Shown piece after piece: positions 1 through 10,941 of a stretch of DNA of 64,000 nucleotides. Position numbers and translations under genes: made by a program. A model generated the notes under the pieces. The model worked only from the letters and a program-made list of their open reading frames with translations. It was not told the origin of the DNA and did not search any database. The stretch's first letter is position 1; each line of letters begins with the position of its first letter. The stretch comes from Globomyces pollinis-pini (taxonomy: Eukaryota > Chytridiomycota > Chytridiomycetes > Rhizophydiales > Globomycetaceae). The stretch is from assembly GCA_025399215.1 (NCBI GenBank), contig MU621105.1, positions 61,367 to 125,366 of the forward strand, in the 5' to 3' direction.

Positions 1-331
1 AATTTGATACAAAATCTCATGATGTTGATATCAGAAATAGGTTTTTTTTTTCATTTGGTTATTTATATATAGATCCATGTTGGTGATGAAAATATTGGAG
101 AATTGGAGAAAATCAAATTTAATTGTTATCTGTAGATCTTTTGTTGATGAACAACCGGATACAAACAAATTAGGAAATGCAATGATTTACCTTCATCGTC
201 TTTATTATCTTCATTATCGTTTCTTTTTCATGATCACGGATAATCCAGAATCTTATCATAACATTAGTGGATCATTGGAATTCATGACCTTTGAAAAGTT
301 TTGGAGTACTATACCATTAATTGCCAATTAA
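1..331 (+). CDS. 3' end of an unidentified protein gene (5' cut by window edge)
   Basis: The last exon runs to a TAA at 329-331. An intron at about 41-72 (GT...ATATAG, 32 nt) joins it in phase to coding sequence that reaches the window edge, so the visible protein part is about 97 residues. It is rich in aromatic residues (a Tyr/Phe cluster around bases 190-230) and has no transmembrane run or signature I recognise. The start lies outside the window. It converges on the POT1-like gene, with about 160 bases between the two stops. No function is assigned. Confidence 0.5.
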
Positions 332-491
332 GTGATCTTTCTGTTGATTTTATCTCATTCTTTTTATACATTGTATGTATTAATACATTGATTATCATGG
401 CAAATAATTTTGTAGTTTTTAAAAAAGATATTTATTTTGAAATTCTTTGATGATGAAAATAATTGAAATTCATGAGATCTACAACAGAAAA

Positions 492-2153
492 CTATAATTT
501 GGTATTGACAAGTTTATAACGTATTTTAGATTCTCCTTGTACCAACGTTTGATCAATTTTTATAAAACATGAAAATTCAATGGCATCTGTGACTCCATGA
601 TGATTTACATTCCAAAGTCGTGACAGTGATTTTTTAATTGAACTTGAATGTTCATTTGGTATGGTTAAATCACAAGGTTGAGTTCCATCAAAAAAATTGA
701 TCTATAAAATGTTATTTAAATTGATTTTTACCGCATCAGTACCAGTGACGATTAATGGTAAATATCCTGTTCCATCAGTTATCAATAAAGAAAATAAGTA
801 ATGGAATGTATAATCATCCATTGATTTGCATTTTGGACAAATCATATGTCCCAAATTTAATAATACTCTACAAAAAATCAATACTAAAAAATGGTTTACG
901 TTTCAAAACAATGATCACATAATGGTCTAGTGAAATGTTGGATATTCATTGGCATATAATCAACAACTTTAACATTGACTTTAAAGATTTGATTCAATGT
1001 TTGTGATTTGAGTATCATATTTATTTTCGAAATTTCATTTGGTTTGATATATTTATGATCCAATGTTATTGAAGTTGGAATTTGATTGTTTTGTATTCCA
1101 TCATGATTTTGATAATCCATTTCTAATCTAACAGGTTATTTAATCAAATCATTTTACGATTTCAATGTTTGGATTTCTGGACTTTGATAGGATAATAATT
1201 TAATAAAATGATAAGGTTCAAATTGATCACCATTTAATGCAACTTCTAATCGACCATTGATATCAAGTTTTCCCTTCAAATTTCGTAATAATACCAAACT
1301 ACCTACTTCAATTCCATGAAATGTTGAATATTGATCCCATAATGTACATACGATCACCATATTTTCTTGAATTCCCATCAAATCTTCTGATTCCAATAAA
1401 AGTGGTGGTTCTAGTAATTGAATATTACATGTATAATCTGTGATTCCAAGGATTTGAAAATTATTGGATCGATTTGGTTTACATACAATCTAATTTTAAA
1501 CCTAAACAATACATTACTTTACAAACCAAATCAAAGAATTGTCCTACTTGAATATCTTTAACTTGTAACAAAGGTCTTTTAGATTCAAATGTTTTCTTTG
1601 GTATCATTGATGAATCTTTTAAAGAATTATACCAACCCTTTAAATTTGAAAATATAGTAGAATCTAATAAATTCATATCCAAACTACCTTCAGTTAGAAT
1701 TTTAACATATTCAGGTGAATGTCTGGATACTACACCTTGAATTCTTCTACCAAACACATTCGTCTGAATAATTAATATTAATAATGATAATGATACCTTG
1801 AAACAACATTTTACAATATCACCAATTTGAATATCAGGGAAATCTTGTAATTTTGGTTTGAACATATTAATGGATAATCCATTCACATTCAATGGTAACG
1901 TTGGATCTGTAATCACTATTGTCATTCCATAATCTTTAATTCAATTATGATTTTATTTTAAAATCTTTACCAATTCCTTTGGTTTTTGTAGGTTCTTTTA
2001 ATCCAATCACAACTCCAAAACTTGTCACCAATGCTCGTTTGGATTCAAAACTGGTCAACCATTTATATTGTGGTTCCTATGGTTGTATGTTATGATGATA
2101 GTGGTTACTTTGGAGAGTAGAGTAATGTAAGCGTCCGAAAGTGAATGGGTCAT
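492..2153 (-). CDS. POT1: POT1-like telomere single-strand end-binding protein
   Basis: Spliced model starting ATG 2153-2151 (MTHSLSD...) and ending TAG at 492, with about seven introns of 27-37 nt (for example 1971-1935 region, 1500s, 1130s, 870s, 720s). The N-terminal part aligns by eye with the Telo_bind OB fold of POT1: a Ser-Phe-Gly-Val-Val strand, a Lys-Gly-x-Asp-Tyr turn, then the FP(D)IQIGDIV motif. The second OB region contains the QVGQFFDLVCK stretch equivalent to the human MQYFDLTCQ segment. The C-terminal part has a CDHC ... CPKC zinc-ribbon-like pair followed by a TDGTGYL strand, as in the C-terminal OB/Holliday-like region of human POT1. Expected role: binding the telomeric 3' overhang and controlling telomerase and end protection. 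Its TTAGGG-type specificity cannot be read from here. Gap to the next leftward gene is about 120 bases. Confidence 0.82.
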
Positions 2154-2270
2154 TGGGAAAGATTTTGATTTCTCAATATTAAAGTATCATCATGATTATA
2201 TCTTCAAAATATTTTAATTTATTTCATGACGTGCAGATGTTGTTCTAACGTTTACTAAGATGAGGTTATT

Positions 2271-3543
2271 TTAGTGTCGATATTGACAACTGGAACCATT
2301 ATGACAGTTTCCATTCATATAATACTTACAAACACTCTTTTTGGGCCTAGATTCCTAACAAATTAAAAAATCATTCATTTACCATTGCCCTTAGTTGAGG
2401 AGCATGCATTCGAGACGGATAAGGTTCATATCTGGTGGGATGCGGTGGTGCATTGTAATATGAACCCCTACGTAATGTAGGGGGATAGATTGGTATAGGA
2501 AGTGCTGGTGGTGGATAAGGCATTATCGGATTATGTAATCTCTTGAAATTATGTATAAAAGTGCACTTCTCTCCATTTGGACAATGTCCATCTACTTCAA
2601 AGTATTTACACGGCATTGTATAATACTTGTCAGATGCATTGAAATTCCTAGGTTTTGTTGATTTCTTTTCTTCTGTTTGTTGTTTGTCAGATTGTTGAAC
2701 CTGATTCTTAGGTTCGGTTCCTCGTGTCGGATTCCTTTTTTCCTTTATTTCTTCAGCCTAACATAAATTATAAGTTTAATATACTAGTTTAAGTAATTCT
2801 TCGCTGACAGGCTTTCCAGGGTACATATCATGTACATTTTTTAAATGTTCAATCAAATTCTTTGGTGTACTTTCATAAAGACAATACTTACAATTCACAT
2901 GTGATTTTAAGTGTATTTGATAGGATGATGAAGTTGGGAAGTCGAAATCACAACCTTTACAGTAGGTGGTATCAATTTTTTCAGCTTCATTTGGTCCATT
3001 TGTCATCTCTTCATTCTCATTTTGATCTCTATCAAGGTGATTTTTAGACTTCTTATTTTTATGAGTGGGGTATTTGTTGTTTGAGTGTTTTACTGGTCGA
3101 TTGTCCTTATAATTTGGCCTTGGATGGATGAATCTGAAATTCTGTTGCTGGGGATATGGAGGATAAAATCCATCAGGAGAATGGAAAGAATGAAATGCCG
3201 GTGGGTAATGAGGAGGAGGAGGATACATATGTGGCCATGGAACAATTGGTGGAATTGGTGGTGGAATTGGTGGTGGAATATGTCTTGGTGGTTGATAATG
3301 ACTATGTCTTCGACCTTGAGGTTGGGTATGACTTGAAGTTTTAGATGGACTATTAGATGAATGATTTGATTGCGGTTTCGTCAATTCCTGATTATCTTCT
3401 GAGTTGTACCGTTTATCTGTTGGGTATGATTCATATGCAGCTTGAGGATGTTCCTTTATATAATCTTCCCATTGTTCATTTAATGATCTATTAGCATCCT
3501 CGCTTTGCTCTTGGTTCTGTTTGCTCTTCTGTCTACTTTCCAT
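2271..3543 (-). CDS. NUFIP1: NUFIP1/Rsa1-like box C/D snoRNP assembly protein with two CCCH fingers
   Basis: Start chosen at ATG 3543-3541 (MESRQKSK); an upstream in-frame ATG at 3621 would add 26 residues. Two introns (27 nt ending at 2759; 28 nt at about 2345-2372) are needed, and the second carries an in-frame TGA. Domain order: charged Ser/Pro-rich N-terminus, a Pro-rich tract, then a C2H2-like pair (CKGC...HLKSH, CKYC...HLKNVH) directly followed by the EELLKLAEEIKEKRNPT helix. That finger-plus-helix is the NUFIP1 signature and serves as the interaction platform for Snu13/15.5K and ZNHIT3. Two C-terminal CCCH fingers follow, C-x8-C-x5-C-x3-H at about 2550-2610 and C-x7-C-x5-C-x3-H at the very end. 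Expected nuclear role in building box C/D snoRNPs with R2TP. The second CCCH is seen only after splicing the last intron. Confidence 0.78.
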
Positions 3544-3628
3544 TAAAAAGGGGAAGATTTTTGGACTATAAAAGACGGCGAATTTATTCAGATATGATGT
3601 CAATATTTCAGAATTCAGCATTAAATAT

Positions 3629-4315
3629 TTATTTATTAACTGTTACATACCCACACTGTCCCATATCTTTTGTAATGACGCTAAACGTCAATTTCACGCT
3701 TCCATGACTTTGAACTCTAGTCACTATCATGTTACTGTACAATATCGTTACTCTCTCGTCCTTCACTTTTAGCTGCGAATTTGGCGTCCAGAAATTCTGG
3801 TGATCGTCCCATCAACCATCCATAAAACTGATAAAATGGTGATGTTGATACAGGCGTAAATAGATTCACGTATTCTGTGTATCTAATTCGTGTAAGCTCA
3901 CCCAAATTACCTCCCTGCTGTGCTAGGTATCCGAATGGATCCGTATCCTCTCAATACATCTCTTCCTAAGAAATCGAATCCATAAACGGTTATTAAAATG
4001 GAAGGCCATCCTAAATCATCAATCAACTGAATAATACCATAAACGTTGGTAGATTTGAATGCTATATCAATTGGGAAATTCCAAACACACGGTTTAACAT
4101 CTGCAACAGCTGTGAACGTTCCAGATTCTCCCGATCGTGCTAATTGAGTGATTCCTTCATCAATCCCTGAAATGAGAGTCCAATCGGGGCCATGATGAAT
4201 TCCAAATTTACAATATAGATTGTCATATTCGGGTATCTTAACAGTCAATATCATTATCATTTACATTTGCTGATTCGATTTGGCCAGATACTTGAATGGA
4301 AAATAGGTTAGCCAT
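3629..4315 (-). CDS. B9D1: B9 domain-containing protein 1 (ciliary transition zone)
   Basis: Starts ATG 4315-4313 (MANLFSIQVSGQIESA) and ends TAA at 3629, with four or five introns of 24-28 nt. After splicing it follows human B9D1 almost throughout: GQIESA, PEYDNLYCKF, HGPDW, the VWNFPIDIAFKSTN strand, YGWPSILITVYG, GRDVLRGYG, and the C-terminal GREMTRVQSHGSVKLTF region. B9D1 works with B9D2 and MKS1 in the MKS module at the base of cilia and flagella, gating entry of membrane proteins. Its presence shows that the organism builds, or recently built, a flagellum. It lies 85 bases from the NUFIP1-like start, same strand. Confidence 0.93.
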
Positions 4316-4630
4316 GATTGTTAGACTATGTGAAAATAAACAATTTGCGACGCGAAAGACAAATAATAAGCATTTCAAAAAGTCAAACATTCCCTAACAG
4401 CCGAAATAATACCATCTTTACATGGTCAAGATATTAAATTGAGTTTCTTTTAAAATAGCTGACATCAAATTGCTTTTTTTTGAAGATTTTAACAGACCAA
4501 CAACAGTACTTGTAATCCATAGTGAAGTTAATAAACCAACATAGAGTTTAAATGAATTTTAGTATCAGCATCATGGTAACAAGAAACTCATTGATGAAAT
4601 TCCCACTTTAAAACTTTTTTTCTTTTTCAG
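4316..4630. promoter_or_regulatory. Divergent intergenic region between B9D1 and DAP3
   Basis: The 315 bases separate two divergent starts (B9D1 leftward, DAP3 rightward) and must hold both promoters. A pyrimidine run (TTTTTTTCTTTTTCAG) abuts the DAP3 ATG at 4631; the closing CAG could also be a splice acceptor for an upstream untranslated exon. I see no RNA gene, repeat or convincing ORF here. Confidence 0.4.
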
Positions 4631-6199
4631 ATGCAACGATTCATTGCTCAGATAAAAACGATTCGATTTCAACAAAAATTATATTGGAATGCAAATCAAT
4701 TCAGGAATTTGGCATCTCAAGCTGTACTGTTTACAATCAAACTGAATTTTATAGGGTGAACTTCCAGAATTACCATCTACCATCCAATTGGATTTATCAA
4801 ATTCTGAAAAGGATTCATTGCAGGTTGCATTAGTTGGTATTAATATTCAGGATGAAGATAACTCTTTCACAGAGTTTAAACCACTGACAATTCTTCCTTG
4901 GACAAAAGTAATCACTCAACAATACCGCTAATATTTTAGGATACTGTAAAAGACGAGTCGATAGGTGAAGTATTCTCGTTGAATGATTCTTTTCTATCAT
5001 CTGTCCCTTCAGCCCAAGCTTCCCCATATTTGGATCATCAGGTATTGTAAGTTTCAACTTAAACAACCACAGTTTAAATTATCCAAATCGCCCTCCGTTT
5101 TGTACAGGAAATCAACTCACGAGCTGTTTACGGAAATAGAAAAGGATGGAAAAAAACAAATGGTTGATAGAACAATTGTTCTTGGTAAATCAACGTGCAC
5201 TCACAATCTAGGCGGTAAAAGAGGAGTGGGTAAAAGTACTTTACTCTATACTGCCGTGAATCATTTCTTGCAAAATGATTGGATCGTATTTTACGAACCA
5301 CAATGTAAATCATGAACATTTGCTCACGTTATAGTATCCCAATGGACCAGTGGTATTTACCCATATGCATCAGTAAAAGATTCAACACTTTATGATCAAC
5401 CAAATCTTGCTGCGTCGATTTTAAAATCCTTTTCGGAGTTGAATAAGACACAATTGGTCAAGATACAGTCTGCAAAAAATGGAAATCTCTATGAATTAGC
5501 ACAATCCGGTGTGAAGAATTTATTAAAATCACATTCAATTCTGGAAAGTGTGATGGAGGAATTGATTGCTTCTGAGAAACGGTATTAATTAGAACAGCAT
5601 TAATGGCTTAGTCCACCAATATTATTCGCACTTGACCAAGTTAATGCATTATATACACAAACTCATTATTTTGACAAAGAATCACAACCACTGACCGCTA
5701 ATCGACTCCGAGTTGTCAATCAAATCCACAAACTGTTAGATTCAAAGTCACTTAAAAATTTATCAACTGTTATTGCTCAAAGTGAATCCCATTCATTGAT
5801 TAGATCCAAGTTCTTGATTGGTCAAATTGAAAAAGCCAAATTGATATCAGAAACAGATCCATTTGACCTTTCTTTCGATCGGTTTGAAGCCTTGGAGAAC
5901 GATGTGGAAGGAAATGTCAGTTTACCTCTAAAGCTCAATCCGTTGCAAATGGATCCATTTCTCAATTCAATTGACGTATCTGTGAGGGAGTTACACCATT
6001 TCAAAGTGCCAATGCTTACCACTGAAGAAGCCAAAACTATGATCTTTTTTTACAAGACAACTAACGCATTGCACCAAGGTAAAAGTATGAACCATTTAAT
6101 ATTTGATTAGATCCTGTTGATCAACCTTATGTTACAAAACAATGGATGTTGTCCCAAGGGAATGCATTGGAGTTATTCAGAGCCGCAACATTTATTTAG
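4631..6199 (+). CDS. DAP3: Mitochondrial small ribosomal subunit protein mS29 (DAP3/Rsm23), GTP-binding
   Basis: Starts ATG 4631 with a basic, Gln/Arg-rich N-terminus suited to mitochondrial import and ends TAG 6199. Eight or so introns of 26-37 nt interrupt it. Splicing restores a P-loop (GGKRGVGKST, the intron falling inside the Gly pair), the following ALLYTAVNHFL-type helix, a WTSGIYPYA segment, LYDQPNLAASIL, and the Walker-B-like hydrophobic strand LFALDQVNALY. This order is that of DAP3/Rsm23, the GTP-binding protein of the mitoribosome small-subunit head. C-terminus ends ALELFRAATFI. Length after splicing is close to 420 residues, normal for the family. Confidence 0.92.
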
Positions 6200-6331
6200 A
6201 TATATTAACAAGTACAACTAATCTAAGTAAAGTAAAAATAAATCACATATCTAATGTGTACCAATGAATCACGAGAAAATTATATTTTATTGAGTCATCA
6301 ACTATGAGGCAGTGAAATTAAAAGTCTCCAT

Positions 6332-7102
6332 CTACTTGTGTGTGTTTAAAAATTGAACAATAGCATCACGATATGCATTCTTGTGAGTCATATAATGAGC
6401 GACATGAGGAGAATCTAAGAAATCAATAGATTCTACCAAAGTTCCAAATGCTTTTGCTCTTCTGATCGTTTCTTCAATATCTGAACTACGAACCATTTGA
6501 TCCACTTTGGAATATAAAAACAATTTTGGGACTTCTTTATGTTCATCAATCAATTTCTTTTCAACTCTTTCAAATCCTTTGAATGGGAAAAACCACAACA
6601 CAAATTCAATTGGTTTGACTAAAATCGATATAATGGTTTTCGTCAATGGCTTCATATGTGCATAGAAAGCAGTCAATTTGAATGATGTTTTTGGATTGTA
6701 GATGGAAGGACAAGAATCAAACATCATTGCTTGAACATTTAACTTTGATTTGAAATAAGATTCAAAGGTGGTCCAAGTTTTAGTTCCACCATTTGACATT
6801 AAATGAGGTATCCAATGAATTTGTTGATTTAATTGATTTGTTTCTAAATTCAATAATTTGTTGATGGCATTGAAGGTTGTTTTATGAGGAGAAACAAAAG
6901 GATTCCACCAATGAGAATTGAAGGATTGAAGTACTAGAACTCGATATCCTAAATCAGTATACAATGTTGCATATTTTTGAACTGGTTTTGCTGGTCCATT
7001 TAACCACCCACAAACTACTACAACTGGTGAGGTGTTGAAATTAAAATCAGAAGAAATAAAGCTTCCTTCGGCTATTGGGATCAAGGATACTTTGGAGGTC
7101 AT
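6332..7102 (-). CDS. DUF829/PaxU/TMEM53-like alpha/beta hydrolase
   Basis: Single exon of 256 residues. It shows the DUF829 family pattern: an N-terminal VVVVCGWLNGP strand, an RVLVLQS strand after a Tyr-x-Asp-Leu-Gly-Tyr helix, a nucleophile-type turn SNGG near residue 104, an MMFDSCPS strand, a late LFLYSKVDQMV strand carrying the acid, and a DSPHVAHY motif carrying the His. Fungal members include PaxU (named from indole-diterpene clusters) and animal members TMEM53. The true substrate is unknown for most, so only hydrolase fold membership is asserted. It converges on DAP3, with about 130 bases between stops. There is no signal peptide; the hydrophobic stretch near residue 165 could touch a membrane. 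Confidence 0.85.
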   Translation of the reverse strand: MTSKVSLIPIAEGSFISSDFNFNTSPVVVVCGWLNGPAKPVQKYATLYTDLGYRVLVLQSFNSHWWNPFVSPHKTTFNAINKLLNLETNQLNQQIHWIPHLMSNGGTKTWTTFESYFKSKLNVQAMMFDSCPSIYNPKTSFKLTAFYAHMKPLTKTIISILVKPIEFVLWFFPFKGFERVEKKLIDEHKEVPKLFLYSKVDQMVRSSDIEETIRRAKAFGTLVESIDFLDSPHVAHYMTHKNAYRDAIVQFLNTHK

Positions 7103-7324
7103 TGAGATGTAAGTCTGTTAATTTACTAGGTATTTATAAAGATCAGGAAAAACCTTGCATTTCAAGGGATTTCCGATAATGAAATGGACGCCTTTTGAAT
7201 TCCGCTTTACTGGTCGTCATTCGGCCTATTAATATATACTGGTATATTTGTAGACAGCTAGACTAATAATGGTATAATAATGATGGAAAGCTAGAATATT
7301 AGTAATGGTGAATTTATTAGAATT

Positions 7325-8473
7325 CTAAAAACTAAGAGTTTGTGAAAGTCTTCTGGATGCTCTCTGCCTACTTGATCGGCGAAGTTGGGGACTAGGTTCT
7401 GGATGATGGAGCAAATCTTCTTCTTTAGCACTTTGCTCAGCTCTTTTCAAAGGCGTGTTTCCCAATGAAAGTCTCCCACTTCGTCTATTTGGTTTAATTA
7501 TCTCTAAAGGTTTATTGGATATTGGAGTGATAGGTTGGTCCAATACTTTTTCACTACCAATTGACTGCTGAATGTTCATTTCTACAGTCTTAGATTCCTT
7601 TTCATCGTTTGACTCTACTAGTTTTTTATCCATTACTGAATTATTACTTGATTGTAATTGAGTTAGCGGTTTTTTGAGCTGAATCGAAGATGGTTGTGGA
7701 CGAATCAGCATACCAAACCACATAAAACAAATAGAACCAAAGATCAATTCATCCATCGTAATTTGATTTAATTCAATTCCACAGGATTGAAGTATAGTTT
7801 TGACTCCAAACCAAGCAGAACTTGGTAAACATTCTTGGATCTCGAATATTGCAATGATTAAAACTGTACATAATACCATGACCTTAAAATATTAATCCTG
7901 AAAATAATACATTGAATATCCAACTTCCGATCTGCATAGTTTGATTACATAGTATCCATCGATAAGATAAACCTCCAGCTGTAATAGATATAACACCCAC
8001 AATCAGCTGACCAGCCATCGAGTCTCTTCCTATTAAACCATTGTATTCCATGTTTCTAAATCTATTGATATTCTTTGCCAATGCCCCACCACGAGAGATA
8101 GCATCCACCAAATCAAAAAATGGTTCCAATTGAGCAGCATGAAGATATAAAAAATCCTTCACTGGAGTATATTCTACCAGAAGAGCACCTATTATACAGA
8201 TAGGAATCTGATTAGGGGATAAGAATAAAGACATTGGATTTGACGTTATAATTGAATAAAAAATCCCACCACCGTAGCCCATCAAAATAGAGGAAACTGG
8301 TAAAATAAGAGTTAGTTTCAACGAATACCAATGAATCGAAAGAGATTATTGTGATTATTGTTCATACGTTTAATGGTAAAACTAGTGACGATTGCATGAA
8401 TCACTTTAAACGTTACCGATGGTAGAACAACTGAATTGAAGTTTGAAATACTTGCTGATACTGTATTGTTCAT
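7325..8473 (-). CDS. TRIC-like (TMEM38) intracellular cation channel
   Basis: Starts ATG 8473-8471 (MNNTVSASIS) and ends TAA at 7325, with two introns (about 30 nt at 8320s; 28 nt at 7880-7910, removing an in-frame stop). The first two-thirds hold six or seven hydrophobic helices. Gly-rich GYGGGIFY, a KDFLYLHAAQLEPFFDLVDAISR segment and a repeated GQLIVGVISITAGGLSYRW helix recall the two Gly-Gly-Gly kinks of trimeric intracellular cation channels, which supply counter-ion current for ER/SR calcium release. The C-terminal tail is soluble, Ser/Arg-rich and includes an RRSGRLSLGNTPLKR basic stretch. Family placement rests on topology and the glycine motifs and is moderate. An unassigned fungal multipass membrane protein is the alternative. 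Confidence 0.6.
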
Positions 8474-8809
8474 GAGAAAAATTAATTGGGTTCATCTGCC
8501 AAGTTATGGTGCCACGTGTGTTAATCAATTCAACATATTTTGAGCGATGCGTAGATTAGGATTGTTATGAGTGTAACAACAAGATATTGTTCTAGTTTTC
8601 TTCAGTCCATTCCAAGCATGTATTTGTGCAATCACTGAATATTATGAGTCATTCACGTATGCTACAACTTTGAATTCCCTTCCCTTTCTTTGTTGATTAT
8701 CATCAGACAATCCTCCTACAATTGAATTTCAAGTGAAAGGTTTGTGTTTTTACCTTTCGTTCAAGCCACACCATTTAGTTACAATCAATTGTATTTTTTA
8801 CTTTTAAAA
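8474..8809. promoter_or_regulatory. Divergent intergenic region between TRIC-like gene and SNX3
   Basis: The 336 bases lie between two divergent starts. There is an ATG-less open frame from 8744 in frame with SNX3, beginning at GTG, that I treat as 5' untranslated sequence. No RNA gene or repeat was seen. Confidence 0.35.
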
Positions 8810-9388
8810 ATGCAAAGAAATCCATTTGCCAGACCGGAACAAAGTGCAGAAGATCGATATGGAGTCCCTGAAAATTTCCTAGAAATTGAAGTATTGGATC
8901 CACAAGTGAGAGGTGACAAAAACAAGTACATCGACTACGAAATTGTGTGTAGAGTTTGTCTTTCTCTCTCACTTACAGTTAGACTAATTTACCTTCATTT
9001 AAAATCAAAGAATCCTCTGTCAGACGTCGCTATAGTGACTTTGAATGGTTGAAAGATGCATTGGAGCGAGAGTCAAACAGGTTTGTGTTGGATTTTCTTA
9101 TTTGAAAGGGTCAACATTCCTCCTCTTCCTGGAAAAGTATTCACCAATCGTTTCTCTGATGAAATTATTGAACATAGACGATTGGGTTTGGAAAGATTTA
9201 TGCAAATGTACATTGATGGAGTTGTTAATTATTATAGTGTTGCTGGACATCCATTATTACAGACTGGATCTAAGGTATATTTTAAACAATTTGTTAATCT
9301 TCTATTCAGATTTTAATTCCCTTTATTCAAGGTATAATAATGAATAAAATTAACCAAAGATACCAATTGGTCAAAAGCTCATTATTAA
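8810..9388 (+). CDS. SNX3: Sorting nexin SNX3/Grd19 (PX domain)
   Basis: Starts ATG 8810 ([10 protein letters not shown]). Five short introns split it; splicing gives a protein of about 145 residues that follows SNX3/SNX12 end to end: [23 protein letters not shown], the PI3P-binding [10 protein letters not shown] loop, [36 protein letters not shown] and a terminal FIQDTNW. The PX domain binds PI3P on early endosomes; the protein partners retromer in recycling cargo such as Wntless, Vps10 and iron transporters. The last two introns (9275-9310 and 9332-9359) are required to recover the conserved FIQD-x-NW end; without them the frame runs into a meaningless hydrophobic tail. Confidence 0.95.
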
Positions 9389-9521
9389 ATAGTTTTTGGT
9401 CAAGCTTGATGTACTTGTTGTCACTTAATATATATTGTCAGAACATATGTGCAAATATAGGCTTTTTTGACTTATTGAGTCTTGCCCATTGTTTTCGCGC
9501 GTCTATTAAACCTTTTGTTAA

Positions 9522-10881
9522 ATGAATAAAACATTACCACCAATACAACCAAAAACGTTTGAATTAGACTCAAATTATATCCCTCTGGCGTCAAATATTG
9601 TACTTCCTGCTGGAAAAGCTCAGAATTTTATTGCGATATTTGAAGATGCATTGGAACAATTGTCTGTCTTGGGTGATATTACTCCAGAAGCAATGAAAAC
9701 AGATAACAAACAGGTTTTTATTTAAAGGACTAACTGAGACAATAGTTGGCAGAAAAAATTACAAAGATATTATTTGAACAGAAGGCTATCCAAGAAAGAC
9801 ATCAAGAATTATTGATAGAACGAGATCAATCGAAAAGTTTAGCAAACAAAACACGTTATAAGGAACTTCAATCCTCTTTAAGTGATTTAAACATCCAACT
9901 ACAAAACTTGACACAGAGTAAGTAAAAATATTCTAACAATTGCTAGCATTGGGAAGGTTATTGAAAACCCACCCTAGCGTGGCACAGAATTTATTAAAGA
10001 TTCAACAAGAGCGTAGTGCATTACAGGCACTATTAAGTAGATCCGTTCGAGAACTTAAAGAGTACAGATTTGACTCTTTAATTCAAACGGTGGAAGAAGA
10101 GTATCGAAAACGAAATACACTACAAAACACTATTAATAGGTAATATACTATATAAACTAATGCAAAAATGAAAGAGAGAATGATGCGTTAGATACTTTAC
10201 GTGAACTACAACGAGAATTAGCAAATGAAAAAAAGTTGATTCAGGATGAAACTAATGATCGAAATCAAGTGATACAGCAGTTAAAAGATACAATTCAAGA
10301 GATCAATGCATTGACGATATCCGAGCAAAAGTATATCAAAAAGGAAGTTAAAGCACACGAAAACAGTAAGGTGTGAATATTAAAAGATAGGTATTAGATT
10401 AAATTGTTCTCATCGTGAACAACAATTAATTCAAGAAAAACAATTACTTTTGAATCGTTTAGAACAAGAAAATTTAGCTCATGAAAAGATAATGGAATAT
10501 CTAGCAAATGAACGTCAATTGTTGGAAAAAAGTATTCAAGATTGGATGACATGTTATGAAGAAGATACCGAAGCCAAATCAGTAGAATTAGAAAATCTTA
10601 AAGTAAAACGAACAAAAGATTTGGATAAATTTGAAGAATTGGTTTCAGCTTATGAATCTTTGGAAAAGATTGTGGATGAAGAACGTCGTATTAGAACTCA
10701 AGAAGCCGAAGATCAACGAATGATAATGATGCGCGAAAGCGCTGCTACTAAGATTCAACGTTTCTATCGAAAACAGAAAAGAATTAGAGCACAATTGTTG
10801 GCGTCTAAAGCACCAATTAAGGGTGCAAAAGGTAAGAAAGGTAAGGGAAGCGGAAAGAAGGGAAAGAAAGGAAAGAAATAG
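9522..10881 (+). CDS. DRC9: Dynein regulatory complex subunit 9 (IQCG/DRC9)
   Basis: Starts ATG 9522 and ends TAG at 10881. Four introns of 25-35 nt. The spliced protein (about 420 residues, human IQCG 443) has an N-terminal LEQLSVLGDI helix, an RLLKTHPSVAQNLLKIQQER segment, long coiled coils, the family core with Trp (SIQDWMTCYEEDTEAKSVEL) and a C-terminal IQ motif (AATKIQRFYRKQKR) for calmodulin, then a Lys/Gly-rich tail of about 30 residues. DRC9 is part of the nexin-dynein regulatory complex linking axonemal doublets and controlling beating. It sits 133 bases after SNX3 on the same strand and converges on the CSC1-type channel gene with about 60 bases between stops. The GKKGKKGKK tail is an addition I do not know from animal homologues. 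Confidence 0.92.
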
Positions 10882-10941
10882 AAATAAATTAACTATCAAA
10901 ATTGATTATATTAATTGTTCTTTACACATTGATTTTAAACT

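Noticed and set aside
3085..3344. Plus-strand Trp-rich open frames
   Set aside because: They are the antisense of the Pro-rich tract of the NUFIP1-like gene; Trp codons (TGG) mirror CCA/Pro codons.
8744..8809. N-terminal extension of SNX3 from GTG
   Set aside because: Not an ATG start; SNX3 homologues begin close to the ATG at 8810.
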